Source: Alteromonadaceae bacterium (GTDB lineage: Bacteria; Pseudomonadota; Gammaproteobacteria; Enterobacterales; Alteromonadaceae). Taken from it: a stretch of 64,000 nt of DNA. Each line of letters opens with the position of its first letter. Within the stretch, counting starts at the first letter, position 1. The position numbers and the translations under genes were made by a program. Below the pieces are notes generated by a model. That model searched no databases. It had not been told where the DNA came from and saw only the letters and a list, made by a program, of their open reading frames with translations. The stretch spans positions 24,752 through 88,751 of the forward strand of contig WKFJ01000049.1 in NCBI GenBank assembly GCA_014872785.1, in the 5' to 3' direction. Positions 56,182 through 64,000 of this stretch are shown one piece after another.

Positions 56182-57027
56182 TTAGCGCTTGTCGTAACGA
56201 GAATCGCGTAACGAATCTTTGACGCGTTTGAGGTTTTCTCTGAATTTAGAGCCTCGGCGCAATGTGAATCCGGTGGCTAGGATATCAATTAACGTTAGTT
56301 GCGCAATACGTGAAGCCATGGGCATATACATGTCCGTATCTTCAGGTACTTCCAGCGACAATACCTGACTACATTCATTGGCAAGAGGGCTGTTAATCGC
56401 GGTTATGCCCACTACAATGGCGTCATTTGCCTTGGCTAGCTGAGCCAACTCCACTAGGCTTTTGGTGCGTCCTGTGTGTGAAATGAGCACGACGACATCG
56501 CCTTCTACACAACTCATACAGCTCATGCGTTGCATCAATATATCTTCGAAATAAACGACCGGTACGTTAAACCTGAAAAATTTATTCAGCGCATCGTGAG
56601 CTACTGACGCTGAAGCGCCTAGACCGAAGAATGATATTTTTTTCGCTTGCGTTAGAAGGTCGACTACGCGATTAACACTATTAATATCAATAGATTGGCG
56701 TGCCACTTCAAGTGCCGCCATAGTGGATTCAAAGATCTTTTTAGAATATTCCTCGGGCGAGTCATTTTCTTCCACGTGCCTATTTACATAAGGCGTACCA
56801 TTCGCCAAACTTTGTGCTAGGTGTAATTTGAAGTCTGGGTATCCTTTAGTATCTAAGCGACGACAGAACCTGTTTACTGTAGGTTCACTCACGTCTGACA
56901 TTTTAGCTAAAGTAGCGATACTGGAATGAATAGCCGTTTGAGGATTGGCCAGTATGATCTCGGCGACTTTCCGCTCGGATTTGCTAAATGCCCCTTTGTG
57001 CTGGGCAATCTTTTCTAGAATATTCAT
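56182..57027 (-). CDS. hexR: Transcriptional regulator HexR (RpiR family)
   Basis: The 281-residue protein has an N-terminal RpiR-type helix-turn-helix (SSIATLAKMSDVSEPTVNRF, about 34-53) and a C-terminal SIS sugar-phosphate-binding domain (ISFFGLGASASVAHDAL, VVVLISHTGRTKSLVELAQL). HexR represses Entner-Doudoroff and related genes and releases DNA on binding 2-keto-3-deoxy-6-phosphogluconate. It is divergent from zwf, with several HexR-like boxes between, which allow auto-control and control of the ED operon. Confidence 0.95.
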   Translation of the reverse strand: MNILEKIAQHKGAFSKSERKVAEIILANPQTAIHSSIATLAKMSDVSEPTVNRFCRRLDTKGYPDFKLHLAQSLANGTPYVNRHVEENDSPEEYSKKIFESTMAALEVARQSIDINSVNRVVDLLTQAKKISFFGLGASASVAHDALNKFFRFNVPVVYFEDILMQRMSCMSCVEGDVVVLISHTGRTKSLVELAQLAKANDAIVVGITAINSPLANECSQVLSLEVPEDTDMYMPMASRIAQLTLIDILATGFTLRRGSKFRENLKRVKDSLRDSRYDKR

Positions 57028-57134
57028 GCGCTCTCGAAATTCTTCATTATACTTATTTTTCTATGGTCCAACGTGCCTCACGGCTTTCGTTGGTGGTCGA
57101 ATTTGCCACAATTTGTAATTTATTGACAGCCAAT

Positions 57135-57149
57135 TGTGTAAAAATTACA
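57135..57149. promoter_or_regulatory. HexR box candidate 1 in hexR-zwf region
   Basis: TGTGTAAAAATTACA keeps the right half-site of the HexR motif exactly and departs in the left half. It is nearer to hexR. Confidence 0.5.
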
Positions 57150-57199
57150 GAATAAGGCTGACAGGAATCCGGTGATTCGTCAAAAATAAATGCAAAAGT

Positions 57200-57214
57200 T
57201 GTAAATTTACTACA
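57200..57214. promoter_or_regulatory. HexR box candidate 2 in hexR-zwf region
   Basis: TGTAAATTTACTACA matches the HexR motif at all but one position. It is 106-120 bp before zwf and is the best box in this divergent region. Confidence 0.75.
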
Positions 57215-57258
57215 AATATAGTTTACTGTTAGCCAATTACTGGGTTGCATGTGAAAAA

Positions 57259-57273
57259 TATAGTAATTTTACA
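57259..57273. promoter_or_regulatory. HexR box candidate 3 in hexR-zwf region
   Basis: TATAGTAATTTTACA matches the HexR motif at about 13 of 15 positions and lies 47-61 bp before the zwf start, near where its promoter should be. Confidence 0.55.
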
Positions 57274-57319
57274 GCAATTTGCCATAATCAATACTGTCTA
57301 AAAATTATAGGTCTTTTAT

Positions 57320-58810
57320 ATGGCACCGAATAAAGAAATTGAACCGTGCGATTTTGTTCTCTTTGGCACAAAAGGGGACTTGGCGAGACGGAAGCTATTG
57401 CCATCACTGTATGAGTTAGAAAAAGCTAACTTGCTTCATGCAGAGACAAAAATAATTGGTGTCGCAAGACACGATTTAAGCAACGAAGAATACGTTGCAA
57501 TGGTTCGCGAGAACCTTGAAACCTTTACAAAACAAACTGTTTGCGAAAAGACCTGGAGTATTTTTGCGAGCAAGCTTGACTATGTTCAAGTCGATCTTAA
57601 AGACCCCGAGAACTACAGTGCTTTAGAAACACATGTCGACGTTAACCGCACTATGGTGTGCTACTTAGCGACGCCACCTTCTATTTACGGTGACATATGC
57701 CGCGGGTTGAATACCGCGGGCATTATCGATGAAAGCGTACGTGTTGTGCTCGAGAAGCCGATTGGTCACGACCTTGAAACGTCAAAAGTAATCAATGATC
57801 AAGTAGCCGAGTTCTTTAATGAGAACCAAATCTACCGTATTGACCATTATTTAGGGAAAGAGACTGTTCTTAACCTTGTCGCGTTGCGTTTTGCTAACTC
57901 TATTTTTGCGACTAACTGGGATCACAATTGCGTCGATCACGTGCAAATCTCTGTGGCTGAGTCAGTTGGTATTGAAGGCCGTTGGGGTTATTTCGATGAA
58001 GCCGGTCAAATGCGTGACATGGTGCAAAATCACCTATTGCAGATTCTGACGCTTGTTGCGATGGAACCACCGGCACAATTAGATGCCGATAGTATTCGCG
58101 ATGAAAAACTTAAGGTACTTAAGTCACTGCGTCCAATTGATTCGAGCAACGTGCGAGAGAACACTGTTCGCGGTCAGTATGTAAGTGGATTCGTTAAAGG
58201 CGAAGAAGTCCCTGGTTACCTGGAAGAAGAAGGAGCCAATGTCGACTCTGAAACCGAATCCTTTGTTGCCTTAAAGGTCGAGCTTGATAACTGGCGCTGG
58301 GCCGGCGTGCCTTTCTATCTGAGAACAGGTAAACGTATGCCGCGTAAAGTGAGTGAAGTTGTTATTTACTTCAAACCACAACCGCACAATTTGTTTAAAG
58401 ATAGCTTTAATCATCTGCCACCAAACAAGTTGGTTATTCGTCTGCAGCCTGACGAAGGTGTAGAAATTACAGTAATGAACAAGGTTCCTGGGCTTACTGG
58501 CTCTGGTGCCATGGACTTACAGAAATCTAAACTCAACTTGAGTTTTTCTGAAGCGTTCGACGCTGATCGCATTCCAGATGCTTACGAGAAGTTATTACTA
58601 GAAGTGTTATTGGGTGACCAATCTCTCTTCGTTAGACGTGACGAAGTTGAGCAAGCGTGGAAGTGGGTAGACGGTATTTTAGCTGCTTGGAAAAACAGCA
58701 ATGAAAAGCCAGAGTCATACCAAGCTGGAACCTGGGGACCTGTCGCTTCTATCGCCTTATTGGCCAGGGAAGATCGTTCTTGGTACGAAAGCAAAATTAA
58801 GAAGAAGTAA
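57320..58810 (+). CDS. zwf: Glucose-6-phosphate 1-dehydrogenase
   Basis: The 496-residue enzyme has the NADP-binding FGTKGDLARRKLLPSLYEL (about 13-31), the active-site RIDHYLGKETVLNL with the conserved His, Asp and Lys, and VLEKPIGHDLETS. It oxidises glucose-6-phosphate to 6-phosphogluconolactone, feeding the Entner-Doudoroff and pentose phosphate routes. It is first in the zwf-pgl-edd-glk-eda operon; the next gene starts 2 bases after its stop. Three HexR-like boxes lie upstream. Confidence 0.97.
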   Translation: MAPNKEIEPCDFVLFGTKGDLARRKLLPSLYELEKANLLHAETKIIGVARHDLSNEEYVAMVRENLETFTKQTVCEKTWSIFASKLDYVQVDLKDPENYSALETHVDVNRTMVCYLATPPSIYGDICRGLNTAGIIDESVRVVLEKPIGHDLETSKVINDQVAEFFNENQIYRIDHYLGKETVLNLVALRFANSIFATNWDHNCVDHVQISVAESVGIEGRWGYFDEAGQMRDMVQNHLLQILTLVAMEPPAQLDADSIRDEKLKVLKSLRPIDSSNVRENTVRGQYVSGFVKGEEVPGYLEEEGANVDSETESFVALKVELDNWRWAGVPFYLRTGKRMPRKVSEVVIYFKPQPHNLFKDSFNHLPPNKLVIRLQPDEGVEITVMNKVPGLTGSGAMDLQKSKLNLSFSEAFDADRIPDAYEKLLLEVLLGDQSLFVRRDEVEQAWKWVDGILAAWKNSNEKPESYQAGTWGPVASIALLAREDRSWYESKIKKK

Positions 58811-58812
58811 GC

Positions 58813-59493
58813 ATGAAAGAATCAATTTTTACTAGTGCTGAAGAGCTAAACAGAGCTTTCTCAGCGCGAATTGCAGGTTTATTGCAGGCCGCTTTAGAAG
58901 ATAAAGGCTCAGCGAGTCTACTGGTATCAGGTGGTCGTACGCCTTTACCTTTGTTTCAGTCTTTATCTGAAACCGATTTAGATTGGGCTAACGTGACCAT
59001 CAGTTTGGCTGATGAACGTTGGGTCGCAAATGATGACGCAGCGAGCAATGAAAAACTCGTGCGCGAAAACCTGCTACAAGGTAAAGCTGCAAGCGCAAAC
59101 TTTATTCCTTTGAAAACTGCACACGCCGACGCAGCTGACGCAGTAAGTGCCCTCACAGACGCATTTTCTGCTGTGGCACAACCTTTCGATGTGGTTATTT
59201 TAGGCATGGGTGAAGACGGTCATACGGCATCTTTGTTCCCGTGTTCTGAACAAGTCGAAGAGGGGCTGGAAACTGACGCAACGTTTCTTGCCGTGCAACC
59301 GACAACTGCGCCGCATCAGCGTATGTCATTTAGCTTTAACGCATTGAAAACCAGTAAGGCACTATTTTTACATTTAACCGGTGATAAGAAAAAAGCAGTC
59401 CTAGACGATGCTCTAGCGGGCGATGACCTGCTAGCAATGCCAATTCGCGCATTCTTACAGCAAACCGATATTGAACTGTTTTGGGCCCCATAG
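58813..59493 (+). CDS. pgl: 6-phosphogluconolactonase (DevB type)
   Basis: The 226-residue protein has LLVSGGRTPLPLFQSL, ISLADERWVANDDAASNEKL and VVILGMGEDGHTASLFP, the three family motifs of DevB-type lactonases, with the His and Glu of the active site. It hydrolyses the lactone made by Zwf. It starts 2 bases after zwf and ends 9 bases before edd. Confidence 0.95.
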   Translation: MKESIFTSAEELNRAFSARIAGLLQAALEDKGSASLLVSGGRTPLPLFQSLSETDLDWANVTISLADERWVANDDAASNEKLVRENLLQGKAASANFIPLKTAHADAADAVSALTDAFSAVAQPFDVVILGMGEDGHTASLFPCSEQVEEGLETDATFLAVQPTTAPHQRMSFSFNALKTSKALFLHLTGDKKKAVLDDALAGDDLLAMPIRAFLQQTDIELFWAP

Positions 59494-59502
59494 GAGACAC
59501 TA

Positions 59503-61329
59503 ATGAATTCTGTCATTCAGGAAGTAACTGATCGTATTATTGAGCGCAGCAAAGATTCTCGCCGCGCCTATCTCGATAAGATTGAAAAAGCGAGAATAGA
59601 CGGTCCTCATCGAGGTACTTTGTCTTGCGGTAATTTGGCTCACGGATTTGCGGCATGTGGCGCCGACGATAAGGCCAACTTGACCAGCATGATCAAATCT
59701 AATATCGCCATTGTTTCTTCCTACAATGACATGCTTTCTGCGCATCAGCCCTACGAAACCTATCCTCGCATGATTAAAGAATCTATCGCGAAGGTTGGCA
59801 GTGTTGCTCAGTTTGCAGGTGGTGTACCGGCTATGTGTGACGGTGTAACACAGGGTAACCCTGGCATGGATCTCAGCTTGATGAGCCGTGATGTAATTGC
59901 TCAAGCAGCCGCAGTTGCGCTTTCACACAACATGTTTGATGGCGCGGTGATGCTGGGGATCTGCGACAAGATTGTCCCCGGATTGTTGATTGGATCGCTA
60001 GCGTTTGGCCATTTACCAACAGTATTTATCCCAGCAGGCCCAATGCCTTCTGGTTTGCCGAACAAAGAAAAAGCGCGTGTAAGACAGTTGTACGCGCAAG
60101 GCAAGGTAGGCAGAGACGAATTGTTGAAAGCAGAATCTGCATCTTACCACTCTGCTGGAACCTGCACTTTTTATGGCACAGCCAACAGTAACCAGTTAGT
60201 GGTAGAAATGATGGGGCTTCATCTTCCAGGTTCATCATTTGTGAACCCTGGTACTGAATTGCGTGATGCTCTGACAGATGCTGCCTCAAGACAGGTAACG
60301 CGTTTAACTGATTTAGCTGAGAACTATATGCCAATTGGCCACATCGTAGATGCCAAGGCGGTTGTTAACGGATTGGTTGGATTGTTGGCAACAGGTGGTT
60401 CAACCAACCACACCATGCATTTAGTTGCCGTTGCAAAAGCCGCTGGTTTTAATATTAATTGGGATGACTTCTCAGATATTTCCAGTGCAGTACCGTTACT
60501 TACGCGTATTTACCCTAACGGCTCTGCCGATATCAACCACTTTACCGCTGCTGGTGGTATGGCATTGCTATTCAAAGAATTACTTGACGCGGGTCTATTG
60601 CACAACGACGTAAATACCATCTGTGGCGAAGGCTTAGACCGCTACACCAAAGAGCCTAAATTGCTCGACGGTGAATTGACCTGGGTAGATGGACCGACAG
60701 AATCAAGTGATAAGGAAGTTGTCGCTTCTGTTGCCCTGCCATTCAAACCTGACGGCGGTTTAACGGTACTAGGTGGCAACTTAGGTCGCGGCGTAATTAA
60801 AACCTCGGCGCTGCGCTCAGGTACCGAAATCGTCAAAGCGCCTGCAGTCGTATTTGAAGATCAGTTTGAACTCGACAGTGCGTTTCAATCGGGTGAACTA
60901 GACAAAGACTGTGTTGTTGTTGTTCGATTCCAAGGGCCTAAAGCCATTGGAATGCCAGAGCTACACCGTTTGACACCCCCTCTAGGTGTTCTGCAAGACA
61001 AAGGATTCAAAGTAGCATTGGTTACCGACGGACGTATGTCTGGAGCTTCAGGTAAGGTACCTGCAGCTATCCACGTTACCCCAGAGGCGTACGACGGTGG
61101 CATGCTAGCCAAAGTTCAAAACGGTGATGTAATCGAACTTAACGGCATCACAGGTGACCTTATATTGCATGTTGACGAAGAGACTTTGGCTGCACGAGAA
61201 GTCAAACAATCAGATGTCGCAGCACACCAAGTTGGCATGGGGCGCGAATTATTCGGTGGCTTTAGAAGCTTACTCACAGGGGCTGAAGAAGGTGCTTGTT
61301 CATTGTTTGGTTCTCAGGAGCAAAAATAA
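59503..61329 (+). CDS. edd: Phosphogluconate dehydratase
   Basis: The 608-residue iron-sulfur dehydratase has the IlvD/Edd cysteines in [17 protein letters not shown] and [11 protein letters not shown], with [19 protein letters not shown] and [20 protein letters not shown] further on. It converts 6-phosphogluconate to 2-keto-3-deoxy-6-phosphogluconate, the HexR effector. GGAG at 59493-59496 lies 6 bases before the ATG. Its stop overlaps the glk start (TAATG). Confidence 0.96.
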   Translation: MNSVIQEVTDRIIERSKDSRRAYLDKIEKARIDGPHRGTLSCGNLAHGFAACGADDKANLTSMIKSNIAIVSSYNDMLSAHQPYETYPRMIKESIAKVGSVAQFAGGVPAMCDGVTQGNPGMDLSLMSRDVIAQAAAVALSHNMFDGAVMLGICDKIVPGLLIGSLAFGHLPTVFIPAGPMPSGLPNKEKARVRQLYAQGKVGRDELLKAESASYHSAGTCTFYGTANSNQLVVEMMGLHLPGSSFVNPGTELRDALTDAASRQVTRLTDLAENYMPIGHIVDAKAVVNGLVGLLATGGSTNHTMHLVAVAKAAGFNINWDDFSDISSAVPLLTRIYPNGSADINHFTAAGGMALLFKELLDAGLLHNDVNTICGEGLDRYTKEPKLLDGELTWVDGPTESSDKEVVASVALPFKPDGGLTVLGGNLGRGVIKTSALRSGTEIVKAPAVVFEDQFELDSAFQSGELDKDCVVVVRFQGPKAIGMPELHRLTPPLGVLQDKGFKVALVTDGRMSGASGKVPAAIHVTPEAYDGGMLAKVQNGDVIELNGITGDLILHVDEETLAAREVKQSDVAAHQVGMGRELFGGFRSLLTGAEEGACSLFGSQEQK

Positions 61330-62282
61330 TGTCTGCACGTTTTGTAGCTGATGTTGGTGGCACTAACATTCGCCTTGCTCGCGAGGTCGACGGGAAGCTA
61401 GTAGGTATTAAGAAATACCTTTGCAACGATTACGACACTATTGCAGATGCCATTAAAGCCTATATGGCTGATTTTCCTGACCTGACCTTCCAGGCAGGTT
61501 GTATCGGTATTGCATGCCCAGTGAATAATGATCTCATCATAATGACAAATCACCATTGGCGCTTTTCTGTAAAAGAACTGCAAGCCGATTTGGGATTGGA
61601 ATGGCTACATGTCATTAATGACTATACATCAGTATCCATGTCTTTGCCGGTCTTAGATGACACGCAAAAAGTGCAAATTGGTCACGGTGAAGTCAAACCT
61701 AATCAGAATATTGCCGTGTTTGGTCCGGGAACTGGACTCGGTGTTGGCCATCTCGTTCCGGTAGCGGAAGGATGGCAATGTCTCGACGGCGAAGGCGGTC
61801 ATGTGGACCTACCTATCTACAACAAAGAAGATTTGATTGTATGGGAATTCCTCAGAGAAAAGTACGGTTATGCATCAGCTGAAGAAGCGTTATCGGGTAG
61901 GGGAATAACGCAAATCTATCAAGCGCTGGCCGAACACAAAAATCTTGAAGTTAAATACACAGAACCCGCAGATATTACTGCAAACGCTATAAACGGTAAC
62001 TGTCAACTTTGCGTGGCAACACTAGAGCGTTTTTGTGCATTGATGGGTACTTTTGCGGGTAATTTAGCTTTGAACGTGGGCGCACACGGTGGTGTGTACA
62101 TAGCCGGCGGCATAGCTCAACGCTTTGTTGAGTTTTTAAAATCAAGTGAATTTAGAGCGCGCTTTGAAGCAAAAGGGCGTTTTCAACAATACGTAGCAGA
62201 TATTCCTACCTTCGTTGTAACTGAGCCTGACCATGGACTGATCGGTACAGCGGCTTATCTAGCACAGAATTTTAAAGGTTAA
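61329..62282 (+). CDS. glk: Glucokinase (ROK-independent, E. coli Glk type)
   Basis: The 317-residue protein begins [17 protein letters not shown], the ATP-binding phosphate 1 motif of Glk, and has [28 protein letters not shown], and [12 protein letters not shown]. It phosphorylates glucose with ATP. The start at 61329 overlaps the edd stop; an extension upstream to 61296 is inside edd and rejected. Its place in the operon supplies glucose-6-phosphate to Zwf. Confidence 0.95.
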   Translation: MSARFVADVGGTNIRLAREVDGKLVGIKKYLCNDYDTIADAIKAYMADFPDLTFQAGCIGIACPVNNDLIIMTNHHWRFSVKELQADLGLEWLHVINDYTSVSMSLPVLDDTQKVQIGHGEVKPNQNIAVFGPGTGLGVGHLVPVAEGWQCLDGEGGHVDLPIYNKEDLIVWEFLREKYGYASAEEALSGRGITQIYQALAEHKNLEVKYTEPADITANAINGNCQLCVATLERFCALMGTFAGNLALNVGAHGGVYIAGGIAQRFVEFLKSSEFRARFEAKGRFQQYVADIPTFVVTEPDHGLIGTAAYLAQNFKG

Positions 62283-62287
62283 TAAAC

Positions 62288-62947
62288 ATGAGTGATAATT
62301 GGATAAAATCATCTGCGGAGATTTTCGCACAAGGTCCTGTGGTACCGGTATTGGTCATCAAGGACGTTGCTCACGCTGTGCCACTAGCCAACGCGCTTAT
62401 TGAAGGTGGTATTAAAGTATTAGAAGTTACCTTGCGCACGCCTTGTGCTGTTGACGTAATTTCAACCATTGCTAAAGAAGTGCCTGAAGCGGTAATTGGT
62501 GCGGGCACGGTAACTAACGCAGAACAGCTTAAAATGGTAACTGATGCAGGTGCTCAATTTGCCATCAGCCCAGGTTTGACTACTGATTTGTTGGAGGCTG
62601 GAAAGCAAGGTAGCATTTCATTGATACCGGGTATTGCGTCTATTTCAGAGTTGATGAAAGGACTAGATCTCGGATATGACCATTTTAAATTCTTCCCAGC
62701 CGAAGCGTCAGGTGGCATTAAAGCGATTAAGTCTATTTCTGGACCATTCCCTAATGTTACTTTCTGTCCAACTGGTGGCATTAGTCCGCACAACTATTTG
62801 GACTACCTTGCGTTGCCAAACATCAAGTGTGTCGGCGGATCTTGGTTGGCCCCTGATGATGCCATGGCTAACGGTAACTGGGGGCGAATAACAGAATTGG
62901 CAAAAGAAGCCGTAGATGGTGCGAACGCGTTGGATAAAAGCAAGTAA
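62288..62947 (+). CDS. eda: KDPG aldolase
   Basis: The 219-residue class I aldolase has [14 protein letters not shown] (catalytic Glu), [12 protein letters not shown], and the Schiff-base Lys in [18 protein letters not shown], followed by [16 protein letters not shown]. It cleaves 2-keto-3-deoxy-6-phosphogluconate to pyruvate and glyceraldehyde-3-phosphate. It starts 5 bases after glk and ends the operon, followed by a strong terminator. Confidence 0.97.
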   Translation: MSDNWIKSSAEIFAQGPVVPVLVIKDVAHAVPLANALIEGGIKVLEVTLRTPCAVDVISTIAKEVPEAVIGAGTVTNAEQLKMVTDAGAQFAISPGLTTDLLEAGKQGSISLIPGIASISELMKGLDLGYDHFKFFPAEASGGIKAIKSISGPFPNVTFCPTGGISPHNYLDYLALPNIKCVGGSWLAPDDAMANGNWGRITELAKEAVDGANALDKSK

Positions 62948-62971
62948 GCTACAAGCCAATTGAAATGTAAG

Positions 62972-62998
62972 AAATGCCAGCTAGACTGGCATTTTTTA
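62972..62998 (+). terminator. Rho-independent terminator of the ED operon
   Basis: A 9-bp stem, AAATGCCAG (62972-62980) and CTGGCATTT (62986-62994), with a 5-base loop, runs into a T-stretch. Confidence 0.9.
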
Positions 62999-63015
62999 TA
63001 TGTGGAGCACAGTCA

Positions 63016-63795
63016 TTGCGACGGTTATTGAGACTTGTTTTGCTAAGTGCAGTATTGGCTGGTGTCTCAGAAGCCAGTTCAGATATTGCGTCTAGAGCTG
63101 TAGAAGGTGAAGTAAATGCACTTCTGTCAACATTTAGATTATCAAATAACATCAATTTTCGAGACGACAGTGTACCTGATGAAAAGGTCATTTCTGCGAT
63201 TAGCGCGTCCACTAAACTCAACCGTTTTTCCCAATATAAAGGAGATTATAGTCTGCACGATAAACGGGCTTTTGTTGAAGCAGACCTAGTGCAGGGGTAA
63301 ATTACAATTTATGTAAGAGACAATATCGACCTGGCAAATCAGTCGCATACTCTAGTGCATGAACTTGTGCACGTTGTGCAATACTACCTCTGGTTTCAAG
63401 CACTACAGCGTAAGCCGGTCTCTTCTATTGCACGAACGTTAACAGCTTTAAACACGCATATTCGAACGGGCGATCCTAGCCAATATTACCTCTCTTTAGG
63501 GCGCTTGAAATCGCAGCCCACTTTTCGTCATAAGGCAGAAGACATGTTACTGGCGTTTGTAAACGTCAAAGTCTGTATGGAATTCCAGGCCATGCGGTTT
63601 AGTGGGGAGCTAAAAGAGGAAGGGCGGCTAAAACAACAAACGAGACAGCGTGCCTCGTTTGTTTTAAATACAGGGACAGTAAAAAAATACTTAAATCGCA
63701 CATACTCAGCCTACGACATTGAAAGAGTGCTGGCCATATGTCCTTCTACTACACTGGATCCCAGTGAAACTTTTCGTTTATACCGTCCTGAATAA
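63016..63795 (+). pseudogene. Exported HExxH putative metallopeptidase-like gene, interrupted by in-frame TAA
   Basis: Read through one stop, the frame gives about 258 residues. There is a signal peptide (MRRLLRLVLLSAVLAGVS from a TTG at 63016, with TGGAG 8 bases upstream), a region with DKRAFVEADLVQG, then a TAA at 63298-63300, then ITIYVRDNIDLANQSHTLVH and the zinc-type motif HELVH (63358-63372). Both halves are in one frame, and the part after the stop has no good start. The natural codon was probably AAA, GAA or CAA. The C-terminal half has no recognised family beyond HExxH. An open-frame ATG at 62974 lies inside the eda terminator and is not used. Confidence 0.65.
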
Positions 63796-63800
63796 CTTCT

Positions 63801-64000
63801 AGAGCCTGTTGATCTTTGCGGTATAAGTTTTGTTCAATCTGAGCGCTTTCTGATCGCGGCATTGCTTTGCAGGCCTAGTGGACTAAGTCAAAAAGCAATA
63901 ACAAAGAGCAGGAGGCGCTCAGGAAGAACCCTTCGGGCAGCGCTTGTTTGATATTTCTACTGCGTTATCGCCTTTTTATGTAGAGTTACTACACTACAAA
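63801..64000. mobile_element. MITE-like repeat element, copy B (cut by window end)
   Basis: It begins with the terminal repeat AGAGCCTGTTGATCT at 63801-63815. Its reverse complement aligns without gaps to 14059-14258, with about 24 differences in 200 positions by my count. The other end of the element, expected within about 70 bp, is beyond the window. It starts 5 bases after the stop of the interrupted HExxH gene. Confidence 0.7.

Overview
The window reads as chromosomal DNA of a marine gammaproteobacterium of the Alteromonadales, most likely close to Paraglaciecola, Glaciecola or Aliiglaciecola. The grounds are the HexR-controlled Entner-Doudoroff operon, a sugar locus combining a TonB-dependent receptor, a tryptophan-halogenase-like protein and SapC, many orphan solute-binding proteins, and a large set of hybrid kinases. 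The genus is inferred from gene content only. I found no rRNA, tRNA, CRISPR array or prophage.

Layout. 1-2.5 kb: the end of an FtsX-type permease, a DUF1801 protein, a small acidic protein, an EF-hand protein and an unknown partner. 2.5-7.4 kb: hrpB, convergent with a BaeSR-like two-component system. 7.7-11.9 kb: an RND efflux pump gene cut by an in-frame TGA, followed by its intact adaptor. 11.9-14.7 kb: chrA, an orphan solute-binding protein, a roughly 267 bp MITE-like element, and phhB. 14.7-29.2 kb: a signalling block with an HD-GYP regulator, three hybrid kinases, a single-domain receiver, a porin, a PstS-like protein, a beta-solenoid lipoprotein, a chemoreceptor and an HDOD protein. 29.4-33.1 kb: rlmJ, a cysteine-synthase-like enzyme, a DUF4097 protein and another orphan solute-binding protein.

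33.3-48.9 kb is a galactose/galactoside utilisation locus. It holds a GH36 alpha-galactosidase, SapC, a halogenase-like flavoprotein, a TonB-dependent receptor, a family 1 solute-binding protein, a sodium:sugar symporter, galK, galT, a GH13 glycosidase and a second SapC. Three copies of the palindrome ATCTTATATAAGAT lie in its two divergent promoter regions, which suggests one shared regulator encoded elsewhere. The implied route is outer-membrane uptake by the receptor, sodium-coupled import, cytoplasmic cleavage, then the Leloir pathway; galE and galM are not in the window.

49-54.4 kb: a solute-binding-like protein, a diguanylate cyclase and pqiABC. 54.5-63 kb: pykA, hexR and the divergent zwf-pgl-edd-glk-eda operon, with HexR-like boxes before pykA and between hexR and zwf. 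The window ends with an HExxH-protein gene cut by an in-frame TAA and a second, inverted copy of the MITE-like element.

The main items for follow-up are the repeat element with terminal inverted repeats, the shared palindromic operator, the halogenase/SapC/receptor module, and two genes each cut by a single in-frame stop.
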